From: Moniliophthora roreri
Taxonomy: Eukaryota > Basidiomycota > Agaricomycetes > Agaricales > Marasmiaceae
Assembly (NCBI GenBank): GCA_001466705.2
Contig: LATX02000205.1
Span: 186,001 to 250,000 of the forward strand
DNA: 64,000 nt
Reading direction: 5' to 3'
Shown: positions 31,653-43,414 of the stretch, piece after piece
Layout of the letters: each line of letters opens with the position of its first letter
Numbering within the stretch: the first letter of the stretch is position 1
Made by a program: the position numbers and the translations under genes
The notes under the pieces: generated by a model
The model's database searches: none
Told to the model about the DNA's origin: nothing
Seen by the model: only the letters and a program-made list of their open reading frames with translations

Positions 31653-31806
31653 AGGCTCTGCTGTAATACCATGGACGATTCGCCTTTTCGTGTCCAATAA
31701 CTTACTTTATACTGTAGTTATAGTACAAGCACCTCGTGTATATATCGTACAACTCTCAACCTAGGCCCGTCTCCATACGTCTGTCTCCGATGGTTATCAG
31801 CGAATC

Positions 31807-33012
31807 CTATACCGAGGGATAGGATGGATCAAGGTGCTTGAGAGCAATCGTACGTGTACCATCCTCTAGCTCACTATCTGTCCTTCTGAAGTCTGAGTCT
31901 GTAGCCGTATTCGTGGTCGTCCGTATTGCGATCCTTACATCACTGAATACAGTCTCATTATCGTTATTCGACCAGGCGATGCCTTTCGCCACACGATAGA
32001 TAATCAAGAGTGGCGCTATTCCCTATAAATCACAATGCGTCCATCAGTTTTTGAACATCAGGGAAGAATCAAGGCTCGACTTACAGCATACAAGCCCCAA
32101 AACACTGCAAAAAATATGTACACCCCGATATTCTTCGCGAATAACACTGCATAGAGTACACCCAACACCGGAAATGGTAGTGAGCTCTCTACCAGTATAG
32201 CGACGACCCCAATATACTGTGTAGGAGCTGTTATATTAAGCTTCAGGAGTCTTTGCCGAGCTGATAGCAGACGGAACGAAATGAGAGCGGTGAGAAGGAC
32301 ATTGAGGCTTGACGTGATGGAGATCCAAAGAACAACATAATTGACAGAGTCAAGTTCGGAGGAATAAATCGATATTCCAGCACTCTGAACGAGCGTTATT
32401 ATAGCCATGACTGTAATGGACGAATGAGACAAGGTGGACCTTGGGTAAAGGAACAGTACTGACCGCTCGCAGTGAGAAACATAAGAACAGGAAGAATCAT
32501 AACAGGTATGTTGGAGTTCCAGATGACATAGCATCGGTATAGCTGCCATAAGGCGAGCGAGTCAGCACTGAAAAGAAAGGAGATAGTTGATGGCACCGAC
32601 CGATAGTAAATTACCCAGAAAACTCGTGAATTCAATTGCCGAAATACTCGTGAAGTTGTTCCAGCTCGTCGTGGACCCAGTATAATACACCATCGGACCT
32701 CCAGGAAAGTCTCGATGCTTCAGCCACATCAGATACCCGAGTGCAGTGCTGGACGCTATCGCCAATGCCTGGGCGAGCACTATCGATACGATATAAGATA
32801 TGTAGAAGATCTTTTGCTTCCTCGTTCGTCGGGAGCGGTCGATGATCAGGAGATAAATTGTGGTAAACGCTATGTATAGCTCCAGACCTAATTGTAGTAT
32901 GGTGTCAATAAAGTCATCTAGGAGCATTGAAAAGAGTGACTGAACCATAAAGAATGCAGGCGAAAACGTTAGCGACGTAGAGACACTTTTCGAATACGTC
33001 GACTTGCGCCAT
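31807..33012 (-). CDS. seven-helix membrane protein, five exons, 324 aa
   Basis: Exons (transcript order) 33012-32946, 32887-32601, 32542-32464, 32410-32085 and 32022-31807; total 325 codons including stop. All introns are GT-AG and 53-62 bp. Family marks: RSRRTRKQKIFYISYI, MWLKHRDFPGGP, LYRCYVIW, and LLIIYRVAKGIAW near the C-terminus, followed by a Thr/Asp-rich tail. It faces the paralogues on the plus strand (convergent). About seven hydrophobic stretches predict a membrane protein. No signal peptide beyond the first helix. Confidence 0.88.
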
Positions 33013-33251
33013 GGTGTGTGGTGTCAGATTCAACTGTTTGTGGGAGGGGGAAAGCTCCCTGGAAAACCATTTAAATACCTACTTGTTAGGCGAGATCGAT
33101 CAGGGTCCGATCCAAAATTAAAATGTATATGTGAGAACATACAAACTAAATGAAGAACGCATGTGCAGGCGAAGACTAAAAATTCACTTCTCTTCCCGAT
33201 TCAACATGAGAGCTTCCAATTCCACCTAAGAGGGATTTTCGTCAGTATAAT

Positions 33252-33431
33252 ATGGAGACGGACGCTGATGAGACGAAGGATTCGCCTGCTTCGAGATTTG
33301 TCAACCCGTTTGACATATACTTGGGCACTCATCGGAAAGCGGGGATACGTGCATTGGAGCGAAAGCATAAAGACATCAAATCATGGAAACTGTCAGCTGA
33401 GTACGATAGATGTGACGCTTACATACGATAA
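33252..33431 (+). CDS. short ORF, 59 aa, unknown
   Basis: Charged small protein (acidic N-terminus, then LERKHKDIKSWKL). No family recognised. It lies upstream of the minus-strand membrane gene and could be chance. Confidence 0.15.
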   Translation: METDADETKDSPASRFVNPFDIYLGTHRKAGIRALERKHKDIKSWKLSAEYDRCDAYIR

Positions 33432-34020
33432 AGTGACGAACGACTATTCAGTGCATCATGTTTGAACTCCACTGCCTTTTCACGGATCAGATAACATCAC
33501 TTAGTATTGACAGAAGCTGATACTGTCGAGGCTTGTTAGGCTAGTCTAAGCCATCCCAACACCACCCAGGAAGGCAGACGTCTGATGCAAAGGTATCATT
33601 ACACCACTCCTGTTGAACCCTTCCGCCATGTAACAGGGGCACGAAACTTAAAAAACTGCCAAAAGAACCTTTAGCGTGAGCCGCCAGCGGATTTCCTGAC
33701 CAAAGAGAGAATTTTGCGAGCTCACCTGATGATAGAGCGAAGTGACAGATTTTGATTGTGATGGGGAAAGACAAGCCGTCGCCGCGTGGCAGTGCATCAA
33801 TATCCTCGTCACCAACCACCATCGTTCGTCAGCACTACCAGATGTCTCATCAAGATCGAATTTTTTCCCTAAGTCCTGGAGCGGGGAGAATGTTTTTCTA
33901 TTGAACGATGAAATGAGGATATTTGGTGAGCAGGCCCCCAGGACTTTTCGGACGGCAGAGAAATACTGAGGAGGGGCAGAGAGTTCTGTTCTGTGAGGAA
34001 TACATTTGGCGAGACATTCC
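33432..34020. other. no recognised gene
   Basis: A 93-codon minus frame at 33541-33822 has no family match. Confidence 0.25.
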
Positions 34021-34029
34021 CAGTGAGGT

Positions 34030-34260
34030 TTTATCAGATGCTATTCGACATTATCAGACAATGCCCAACCGTGTCAGATAGCGTCAAATAATGTCCGATG
34101 GTGTCCTTAACCCGGAATAATTCGGACGTTATCTGACGCTATCTGACATTATCAGACGTCCAGTCAGACAGTAGGACAGTGGTGCATTACAGCACTTTCT
34201 TATTGAATTATATCTAAATCTTGTCTGATACTGTCAAGTAATCTGATGCTATTCCACACC
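34030..34260. repeat. TATCAGAC / GTCAGATA repeat cluster with a 26 bp inverted repeat
   Basis: About ten copies of (TA)TCAGAC or its complement. Arms 34073-34098 and 34122-34147 (starting GTCAGATAGCGTCA) are inverted with two mismatches. Related motifs lie at 39541-39622. Confidence 0.7.
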
Positions 34261-34441
34261 ATACAACTACATGACATGCCATGCCATGCTATACTCTGTC
34301 CCTATGTCTGCCACTACTCCTTCGACACACACAAAGTCCCAAAACGCCAAGTCCAGCTACCACATGGTGTCCCGCTGATCCCATTACACCTCATTACCGC
34401 TGGTGTTTGCCATCTACACCTCAGAGTCAGTTCAAATCAGT

Positions 34442-34850
34442 TCATAGTGAGAAGGATGCTTGCCTCGGCGTTCTTCTTGCATAAACGTCCTTGATAATGC
34501 CGTGAACTATATTAGCGCGGCACACTGAGGAAGCAAGTACACGTACATGCAGCTGATCCTTCTCGTTCTTCTCGAACCACGACCAATGTTCATCAAACTC
34601 GTCTTTGATCTTCTCATTGCTCTCGGGTTTTCCCACACAGTAAAGTCATCTGAAAAAGACAATTAGTCGATCATACAACGATCATAGTAAGATGATCAGA
34701 AAACGTACTTTGGGCATATAAGATCAGGGATCTTCCAAGATTTGCCTCTCCTTTTCTTCGGCCGAGAGATTATAGCGGTGGCATCGTTATCATTGGGCTT
34801 CAAGTTTGCAGTCTGGTTTTGAGAGATTTGGCCTTGGCCTTGGTTTGCGG
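34442..34850 (-). pseudogene. unidentified fragment with KKRRGKSW and a charged helix
   Basis: On the minus strand an exon-like piece (about 34850-34710, IISRPKKRRGKSWKIPDLI) and a second piece (34636-34442, ESNEKIKDEFDEHWSWFEK) can be joined across an intron-like gap. They recall N-terminal segments of proteins found with transposons in mushroom fungi, but I cannot name the family. Confidence 0.2.
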
Positions 34851-35066
34851 TGCATCATTTGGAAGTGTAGCGACCACCCTGAGTAACAATCAGTGCGGGA
34901 ATCCCCCAGAAAAGCAACAAGTGACGTACACATTGATGGCCTCAATGAGGCGACTAAGCTTCCCTTCTAGCAAGAACAACCATGACGGTCATACACGAGA
35001 TGGCGGATAAGCCGCACGAAGCCCTGCAACCCATATTTGCCACGAACGACAAGCACTTTTCGTTGG

Positions 35067-35228
35067 AGAGGGCCGGGTGGTCTGGCTATCGCGATGCCGA
35101 AGACGATGCTGCTGGTTCTGGATGATAGCTAACTACGTACACGGAAATGTAGACTACGCGCCAGAAGCTCATGCCAAACACTGCCAAACAGGCCTGGAAC
35201 CTCCGCTCTGTGCCCCAGTCCCCCTACT
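35067..35228 (+). repeat. 162 bp direct repeat, copy 1
   Basis: About 93 percent identical by eye to 37011-37172. The copy lies upstream of the Helitron-like remnant that contains copy 2. Confidence 0.8.
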
Positions 35229-35404
35229 ACATCGTTCTTCAAGGGCATCTGGGATGAGATTGATGATCGGACGATCGAATTCCTCCCATACATCGTTGTT
35301 GTTGTCTATGTGGGATGTGTATGAACTTGGGCCGTCATTGGAGTAGGCTGAAGACGGATGGTTCTTGGGTGCATTTTTAATCTTTCGGTGAGTTCTTCGA
35401 CAAT

Positions 35405-35505
35405 AGGAACGGGGCGGGTGCGAGTTCGGGTATGGGTATGGGTTCGGATGCAGGTGCAGGTGCAGGTGTGCATGTGAGTTCGAGTTCGGGTGCGGGTGTA
35501 GCTGT
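35405..35505. repeat. imperfect hexamer repeat (GGTGCA / GGTTCG type)
   Basis: Runs such as GTGCAGGTGCAGGTGCAGG and GAGTTCGAGTTCGGGTGCGG; purine/GC skewed simple repeat. Confidence 0.6.
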
Positions 35506-36050
35506 TCTCATCTTGAGTTCTATCTTGAGAAGGGGGAGGAGCGGTATAGACGAGGAGACAGATGGGCTAGGAGGGAGCTAGGAAGTGGGGATGGTGGTGG
35601 TTAGAAAGAAAGAAGCGAGCGTGGGGAAATTCAGGGTACAGGGGAATTTGCGCACGGACTCCAGAGCACAAGTCTATCTTGAGCCGTGTTCTTTTCTAGT
35701 ATCTTGTCCGGTTATTCCCGCTACTGCTAAGCAGAGGGTCTTTCCAGAGTCAAATTTTCACATCCGTTTTGCACAGCGGCGAATTACACGTGACACGTCA
35801 TGTGATGATAAGGACACATTTAACCCGCGCTTTTGACGTTTTACTTTCTTCCTTGCTCCGAATTTCACCGTTCCGTAGGTCTCACGTTTAGGAAATGGCT
35901 CCGGCGTCGTCTTAGCGATTTCAGGGGTTACCTTCGTTAAAAGCCCTTTTCTGCGAGATTCCCAACCATCTTCGTCGACGGCGTAGCCTTACGAGGCATC
36001 CTTGACCCTTCAAGAACACGAATGACCATTTCCGCTTCCTTCTCTATGGA

Positions 36051-38056
36051 TTGGCCCGCGATTCGGCTAAGTCTTTTGGCTTTCGTTCTTCATATCATGT
36101 CTCCGTCCTCGCTAATTCTTCAACTCCCATCAATATTCAACCGCCTATTCAATTTGGAACGCTGGTCGGTTACTCTGCCGCCGTTGGGTTTCAGCTTGAT
36201 CTCGTTCTGGGGAGGGATTGGATTGATTCTGCTCTATCCTCCATACCCCCTTCGTCACCGCCCGAAAGTTCTGAAGCCCTTCTCGCGTCGTTGTCTATAC
36301 CCGTTCTAAAAAGTACGTCTGACGTTCAACTCTCTGTTCATTGAGATACATACCATTTCATTAGGTGATACGGGTGGAGCATTGACGTTGATGGGCACCA
36401 GTATGCCTTTGTTTCCCGCTTTACCCTTCCTGTTAAGCCGTGTACCTAGGTCCCCCAACACCGTCGGCAGAAATCAGACGTGCGAGCACCGATGGGTCCC
36501 ATCCCGCTGTTTCTGTCGGCATCACCCTGTCGAATGCAGCCACTTCTCTCGCATCTCCTCTCGGCTCAAATTCGACAGCCCACAGCAGAGATTTGTCTAT
36601 GGTCCCGCATATTCCTACGCGTAAGTGTTTTAATCTTCTCCGTCTCGGTAACCTAACAGCTCCACAGGTGACTACGAGCGTAGAGCGATGCACATTCGAG
36701 CGTTTACCAATAATTCAGCTCCGTGTCAGTCTTCAGCACCATCATTGATACCCATGTTCACGCCATCTTCTCCAGCCACACTACGCGTCCATTTATTTGA
36801 TGAATGTTCCCCTTATTTTACCCCAATTACACATAATCTACATCAGTCTATGCATTCACACGACATACCTGTACTTTCAATGACTGTTGAAGAATGTCAA
36901 TCAGCTTTGTTATATCACTTGCTTAGTGGGAGTTGCGCTGCTGCCTGCGGTTCAGGATCCTTTGCTTCCAGCGGCTGTTATCAAGTTGGCTCTTCTTTCG
37001 AGGACGCTGGAGAGGGCCGAGTGGTCTGGCTATCGCGATGCCGAAGACGATGCTGCTGGTTCTGATGATGGCTAACTACGTACACGGAAATGTAGACTAC
37101 GCGCCGGAAGCTCATGCCAAACACTGCTAAACAGGTCTGGAACCTCCGCTCCGTGCCCCGGTCCCCCTACTACAACGCTGTTGCCCAGAGCTTTGCATCT
37201 CTTAGTATGTTGTTGGGAGAACTACCTAGGAGCCAGCTGACAATATATCCCCAACCACTCAGAATGCCATCCACTACAGAGGACCCTCACCTTGGGCTCC
37301 AGGCACGGAGAGAAGAAATGATTTCACAGAGATCTAGTCAATCCCTCGATTTTTTGCCTAGCGTGCACAAATTAGGTGTTCCCTCACTTGTCTCACTCCT
37401 TCGTTCCCATGGCATTCCTCTTTCACCCAATCCAGTTCGTGAGACGATGATAGGAGATCTTCTCGGACACATGGTGAATGGAGCCTGTCGTGATCCCACC
37501 GTATCAAGTATACCTGTTGGTTGCGCTTCGGCTACTAGCGCTGTTGGATTTCATCAAGTTGATGATGTCTCACCATCTGAAATGCAGGTCGCAGCTCTGC
37601 TTGTTATGAGTAAAAAACTATCGCGAAATGGGCTACTGAAGCTAAACCAAATTCTTGGCCTAAACGACGTGACGAAAACAAGTACCATGCGAGAACTGCG
37701 GTCCAGTATAAGACGTCACGCGCTCCGGCTCAGGAAACCCTGTTGGACGAAATACGTCGTTACCTGGAGAGCGCCATGATGAAATTAGGGTGAATTGACC
37801 GCAGTTACTGTCTGCAAAGACCAAGGACCGTCTCATGCAAAAATTTGACGACTTACTTACTGAAGCCGGAACCCGTACTTTTGCGTGCTGTTCCTGTTCA
37901 GCTATCCAGCCGGTTAAATACAGAGAGAACAAGTACTTCGAGGAGCTTGATTTTTCGATCTTGACTAGACCCGATCTGAAGCGTGGTGGCGAAGGGCGAG
38001 TAAACGGCTTTCATACGCATGTCGCAGGCATGTCCGAGGTGACGACGCTCTTATGA
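36051..38056 (+). pseudogene. remnant of a Helitron-type protein N-terminal region
   Basis: Successive open pieces resemble the region upstream of the helicase in Agaricomycete Helitron proteins: an LDLVLGRDWI block (36051-36308), an intron, a YHLLSGSC-like cysteine segment (about 36900-36960), a second similar segment (HMVNGACRDP ... VGCAS, within 37114-37779), and a CCSCSAIQPV ... LDFSILTRPDL block (37835-37990), which recalls the cysteine motif of DUF6570-type regions. Frames are broken between blocks and no Rep or helicase motifs follow before 39 kb. The assignment rests on motif memory and could be wrong in detail. Confidence 0.35.
37011..37172 (+). repeat. 162 bp direct repeat, copy 2
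   Basis: Partner of 35067-35228, inside the Helitron-like remnant. Confidence 0.8.
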
Positions 38057-38868
38057 CGAAACTCGAAACACGCGTTGTTCCCGAATTACGTTTGATTACC
38101 CTGGTCCTTTGAGCCCTTTAAATGCGACTCCCACCTACCTCTTCCTTCAACCGTATCACCCTAGCGTTCTAAGAGCCCTAGTGGAGGCCTACGTGCCTCT
38201 GGTGGTCCAGTTCTCTTGGGTCTTGTCCCAACTCCCCACCCAAACGATATTATCATGGCTAATAGAAACGTGCTCAGGCCACCTCACGGTAAGTCATCAC
38301 TACTTGCTCTCTCACAAGTCCGTCACGCATGCTCTACGTTCTTGCTCATATTTCAGGTAGAAAACGGAACACGCGAGCTCCGTCCTAAATCTGGTGGACG
38401 ATTTCATTTAGCCGCCCCGAAATTTCCGAACTTTTGGGGTCGGTCACAGGTCACCGAAGGTCTATCTGAAGGGTTCCAGCAAGCCCAAAACAGCCAATTT
38501 TGCCGGTTTTTTCCGCAAAGACACCGAAACATTCGCACCTATCCTCTTGCCGCCACGTCGCAGGTCGTTCAGCCTGTCTTTTGCTCTCGCTATACGATTT
38601 TCGCTCTCATACACAGGTAAATACATTTTTATTACTACATATAACTGATAACTCATCTATGACCTACTTTTTTCTACACCTTGACTTCTTTTTCGGCCGC
38701 GTGTCAACCTCACCCTCCACAACACATATCTTCACCTTTGTCGTTGGGATGTCTCCACCATGCCGCGCCCGCAGAGAGCGTCTTTGGTGTCATCGGCCTC
38801 TTCCCCTTCCTGTCGATGGTCGATGGGCAGAGTAACATCCTCCAAACTCTCGGCATCTCCACAAGCCG
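38057..38868. other. no recognised gene
   Basis: Short plus-strand frames with possible introns but no family match. Confidence 0.25.
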
Positions 38869-39204
38869 TTAGACCCCGACCGCTCTGGTCCCAACCACAA
38901 CGGAATGCATGATCATGCTATCATCCACCCCTTCCTCCTCACTGGTGTCGCACACGTCAATCACCCACAGTGACTTTTGCATGGGTAGAAGATTGAGTTC
39001 TCTCTTCTTCTGCTCAAAGTATGGTGCGAGGATTTCGTCTACAGATAACTGTATGGTACGCTGGTTTGACCAATGATTCTTTCCCCTAACAGGATCCTTA
39101 AACCGCACGCAGCTGCTTCGCCTACGGATCTCCTTGGTGAAGTCGTTCTGTTCCTTTCGCCAGGCCGCTGAGTGGTCAATAATAGCTCTGAGATGTGGCC
39201 CCAT
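38869..39204 (-). pseudogene. DDE transposase fragment (CENP-B/pogo-like family of basidiomycetes)
   Basis: The frame contains NHWSNQRTIQLSVDEILAPYF and LPMQKSLWVIDVCD. Full-length relatives in mushroom fungi read Y-W-[SA]-N-Q-x-T-M ... VDD-x-x-x-PYF ... PPxQKCLWxIDxWSVHRSxEF, where the Asp after I is the first catalytic residue. Here the WSVHR part is lost: the frame diverges after VID and the rest of the catalytic domain is absent. Confidence 0.55.
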
Positions 39205-39540
39205 TTACGATGCCTCTGGTTAACCTATGTCCATGCAAATCAAATGCTGTTGACTGCGCTGGCAGAGTCTCGTCCTGCTACCATTATGATCTTTACTCCT
39301 CGTAAATTTAACGCATATGCCTAGATCATGATATAATGTATTAATTCTTTATTCGTACTAAAATGAAAAATGTCTGTGCATAAGTCCGACTGATAATGTT
39401 GTCTCTGGCTCGTTGATATACCAGGTCGAATTACCGCAATGGTAAAGCAGTAGCGGGCAGTGCCGCTCGCCGGCCTCGAACATTATGCTCCAAGTTGGTA
39501 GCCGGGGAAGAAGCTGTCAAGCGAAGTTGATCGGATGGAC

Positions 39541-39622
39541 GTCAGAAAATGTCAGGTGCGTGTCAGATTTTCGCGAAAATTGTCGAATAACGTCTGATAG
39601 TGTCTGATAGCGTCCACTAACA
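39541..39622. repeat. GTCTGATA-type repeat cluster
   Basis: Related in inverted orientation to 34030-34260. It includes a perfect palindrome ATTTTCGCGAAAAT near 39568-39581. Confidence 0.55.
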
Positions 39623-39639
39623 TCTTGTTGGGAGCTTGG

Positions 39640-41021
39640 ATAGGCTACATCGACCGCGAGTTTAACCTGCAGGTATATCTGAATTGTCTAAATCTTGCAT
39701 CCAGACTGCTCAAACCTCTCTGTTCGAGTGAAGATCGACTGCTACGAATAACGATCGATATCACGCGGTAAAGGCTTTCTCAACTATTACTATCCATAGG
39801 CATGTTGAAACGGGCAGCAGCGAGTGCATCCCAATCATCACCACCTCCAGCGCAATGTCAACGAATGCATGTATGCGTTTTCTGTATCCTACAACATTAC
39901 TGAGCTGAAAGGGGCGTCATAACGTGGCCAGGCTTTCCCGCCCGTCATATGTCTGCCCATTGATTCGAATTCAGGTCCTTAACGTTATTCCTTCCATCAG
40001 ACCGAGGACGTTTGCAGCCCGGGGGTACTCCGACTAGAGTGACAGCATCGTTCTCCCAAAGCCCGAGATATGCCAACCGCAATCCGAATCGCTCACCGGT
40101 ACCGGCCATACGAGCTCTTTCGTGGATCCTCTACCTCTGCATGGTTTAGGTCTCCGTGCGGCTGCTATCGTGCCTCTCACCAACATCTGGCTTGATACTC
40201 CTATCCAACACTCGCCTGGCTCCTGGATTTTGGCTTTATAACCTCATACCGACTATGCTAGCCAAATAGAGTTGGAGTCAAAGGTTCTTGACGCTCTTCA
40301 TAAAATGGGCTACCTCCTCGCCTACGGTTTGACTACGGATCCGAAGCGGAAACTGATCGTGTTTCAATGGTAATGGGACGGCTATCTAGTGTCCTTTGCC
40401 ATCGATACTGGCATGGTATCTCAGACGGCAGGATTCAAGCCTATGAAAATGGAAAGCGCTGTGCCACATATGGAAACTAGGAGCAGGAAGGAGACGCACC
40501 AGCTTTCTGCATTAAACTCAGATACCCATGCTACCTCTTCGATGTCAACAGCTACCAATAACTTGCGAGGTCCTAGCCATGTTTCGCTTCCCCAAAAGCC
40601 TATCTCACCAACAGCGTCTCTGGAGGACCATGAATAGTTTCTCGGCTTTATTGAACTAGGCCAGGAACAACCATACCGACTAGCAGCGGTAAGAAGCAAT
40701 ATATTCTCCGTGGTGGTAACTCGTTGGTCGAAAAAGGCAACTGATGGGTATGTCGACGCGGAGTTTCAACGGGCGAATGAAGACTTGTGGGTAGCGAAGG
40801 CTGCGAGCGTGCTTGTGAGGTAGGTGAGGGAAATACAAAACAAATGGAAGGTTCATGCAGCTGGCAATTGTGGAGAAAGTTTGAGATGACGTGAAGAGAG
40901 GTGGGAGCGGCAGAGGAAGCGTGAGGGCTACTTTCATAGCCATTTAGCATGAGGAAGTGAAACAGTCGGTTTAGATCGTACCAGGAAATCGTCAGGTCGA
41001 GTGTGGAGAGTCAGAGGGTCC
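39640..41021. other. no recognised gene
   Basis: Short frames (for example 40389-40637, Ser/Thr/His-rich) without a family match. Confidence 0.3.
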
Positions 41022-41538
41022 TGTTGGGGCAGAACGGAGACGTAAAGCGCAGTTGAGTGTGCTCAACTCACATTTGTACAAGAGCTTGTTAAGAACCTTG
41101 AAGGTTGTAGAGGTGCAATGTGCAGAGTAGTCAATGTAAATTGAACTGAGGAATGTAGCTACATACATGCTTACTTTTATACTACTCTAAAGGATAAGAT
41201 CCGTGGATAAACGGTGAAACCTAGTAAGCTATAGATGTAAGCTACTGAATACTTGTGAGACGAAGTATCCAAGAATAATGTGTCTTGGAGAGACACAATA
41301 CAATTGTCTGACAGCGGAAGGAACTATACATGAATTCTACATGTGTTCTACTGTATTGTGCATGAGGCTACAATACTCCTACTGGACGAGGGAGCACTCC
41401 TATGACTGTAGTGCAAGCTCCGGAGAAGCTCAGGAACGTACTTTGTAAGTTCCGTAGTTGATCACATACGCAAGTAATACAATAACTAGTGTTCCTAATG
41501 TACCTAGTTTAGTATAGTACAGGTACTGTGCTTCAACA
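41022..41538 (-). repeat. Copia LTR copy 1 (3' LTR)
   Basis: 517 bp, TGTTG...CAACA. Followed on the right by the PPT complement CTCCCCCTCAC and the 3' end of pol. Its left flank (GGGTCC) is non-copia DNA. Confidence 0.92.
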
Positions 41539-41580
41539 CTCCCCCTCACTAAGTTTGTGATAAACTTTGTAGTGATTGAG

Positions 41581-42168
41581 CTATATGGAGGAATTGGTCT
41601 TAAAGAATGTAAGGCCGAGAAATTCTCTGTGGCATTGAAATTTATCCCAAGGTAGATTCTTCGTCATAAGATCTGCGGGTTGTTGATTTGTGGGGATGAA
41701 GAATACTTCTACTTTTTTCTTGGCAACACATTCTCGAATATGGTGATATTTAATATCAATGTGCTTTGTTCGTTTTTCAGTAACTTGATTTTTACTGATG
41801 AAGATAGCACCTTGATTATCACTAAGCAATGGTAGTTTTGCTATAGGATATTCGATTTCAGAGAATAGATTAATTATCCATTTGATCTGTCTAGCACAGT
41901 CAGATAAAGCCATATATTCGGCTTCAGTACTGGATAATGCTACGGATTTCTGTTTTTGTGAAACCCAGAAGACTGGAGCACAAGCGAAGTTAATGAGATA
42001 ACCTGTTTGTGAGACTCTAGTGTCTTCATCTGTAGCCCAGTCAGAATCGGCATATGCTATGAAACCTTGTTCTCCTTGCTTATCTTTGTAAGTAAGAGAA
42101 TATTTGCGGGTTCCAATTAGGTATCGAATGATATATTTCGCTTTGTTGAGATGCTCCTGAGTAGGATT
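41581..42168 (-). pseudogene. pol (RH): Copia pol 3' end (RNase H), copy 1, cut at N
   Basis: RNase H motifs ADSDWATDEDTR, SSTEAEYMALSD and HIDIKYHHIRE. The frame is open to the N at 42169. Ends with FFKTNSSI and stop at 41581. Confidence 0.9.
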
Positions 42169-42169
42169 N
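42169..42169. other. scaffold join (single N)
   Basis: Joins copia RNase H to copia leader of another copy. Confidence 0.95.
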
Positions 42170-42855
42170 CTCATACGTTTGGTCAACGGTGTTTCCTTCA
42201 TGTCATCCGGTCTCATCACCCGGACTGACGTAGCTGTAAACGGTATTTACAAAATCTGATTGCAAATGAAAGTCTAAATAAGGTTTGATTTTAAGGATCC
42301 TGATCCGCCAGATCCATCAAATCCTTAAGAAGACGTTTAAGGGACTTATAGGCAATCAGGGGGACTATTTACGAAAATGATACGTAATTATATAAACGAC
42401 CCCTTCCATAGATGAAGGCTTTAGCACAAGGCCGTTCTATCTAGGTGCCAGAACCCAGTTGTATGACCCTCCAGCTCACCGGGATGACTACCGGTTTATT
42501 GCTGAATGAGCTAACCCATGTTCCAGTTAAGGAAATAAGGCCAACAGTTGGTTCTGCCTGTAATCCGGGTAATTCCGAATACAGGGGAATGGATTTTGTA
42601 TATACATTAGAAGCTGCTTTACTGGGCTTAAAGTCTACTAATAAAGAAAGAAAAAACTTGACCATCCCTCCAAGCAAATCAAAGACCATCTAGAACCTGT
42701 GATTGTGGTCTAATGCCAGTTAAGGCGTCGACTACACAGGTACCTCTTGCAAGATCTCGGGTTACGAGCGCTTGACAAGAGTAATGGTCCCATTCAACAT
42801 TGACCAATGAGAATGAGTGTCCATTAACACAGTTGTCGATGCAGGGCCCATAACC
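42170..42855 (-). mobile_element. Copia 5' leader, with PBS
   Basis: Homologous to 60360-60669 plus 61745-62121. Next to LTR copy 2 the minus strand reads GGTTATGGGCCC (42844-42855 complement), the PBS type complementary to an internal part of initiator tRNA-Met used by Drosophila copia. Confidence 0.8.
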
Positions 42856-43372
42856 TGTTGAGACAGAACGGAGACGTAAAGCGCAGTGGAGTGTGCTCAA
42901 CTCACATTTGTACAAGAGCTTGTTAAGAACCTTGAAGGTTGTAGAGGTGCAATGTGCAGAGTAGTCAATGTAAATTGAACTGAGGAATGTAGCTACATAC
43001 ATGCTTACTTTTATACTACTCTAAAGGATAAGATCCGTGGATAAACGGTGAAACCTAGTAAGCTATAGATGTAAGCTACTGAATACTTGTGAGACGAAGT
43101 ATCCAAGAATAATGTGTCTTGGAGAGACACAATACAATTGTCTGACAGCGGAAGGAACTATACATGAATTCTACATGTGTTCTACTGTATTGTGCATGAG
43201 GCTACAATACTCCTACTGGACGAGGGAGCACTCCTATGACTGTAGTGCAAGCTCCGGAGAAGCTCAGGAACGTACTTTGTAAGTTCCGTAGTTGATCACA
43301 TACGCAAGTAATACAATAACTAGTGTTCCTAATGTACCTAGTTTAGTATAGTACAGGTACTGTGCTTCAACA
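42856..43372 (-). repeat. Copia LTR copy 2, with internal sequence on both sides
   Basis: 517 bp. PBS and leader lie to its left, PPT and pol 3' end to its right, so it serves two head-to-tail units. Confidence 0.9.
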
Positions 43373-43414
43373 CTCCCCCTCACTAAGTTTGTGATAAACT
43401 TTGTAGTGATTGAG

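Noticed and set aside
33541..33822. 93-codon minus ORF
   Set aside because: No homology, promoter or intron support.
34021..34260. CRISPR-like spacing of TATCAGAC motifs
   Set aside because: Motifs are short, irregularly spaced and in both orientations, and the genome is eukaryotic.
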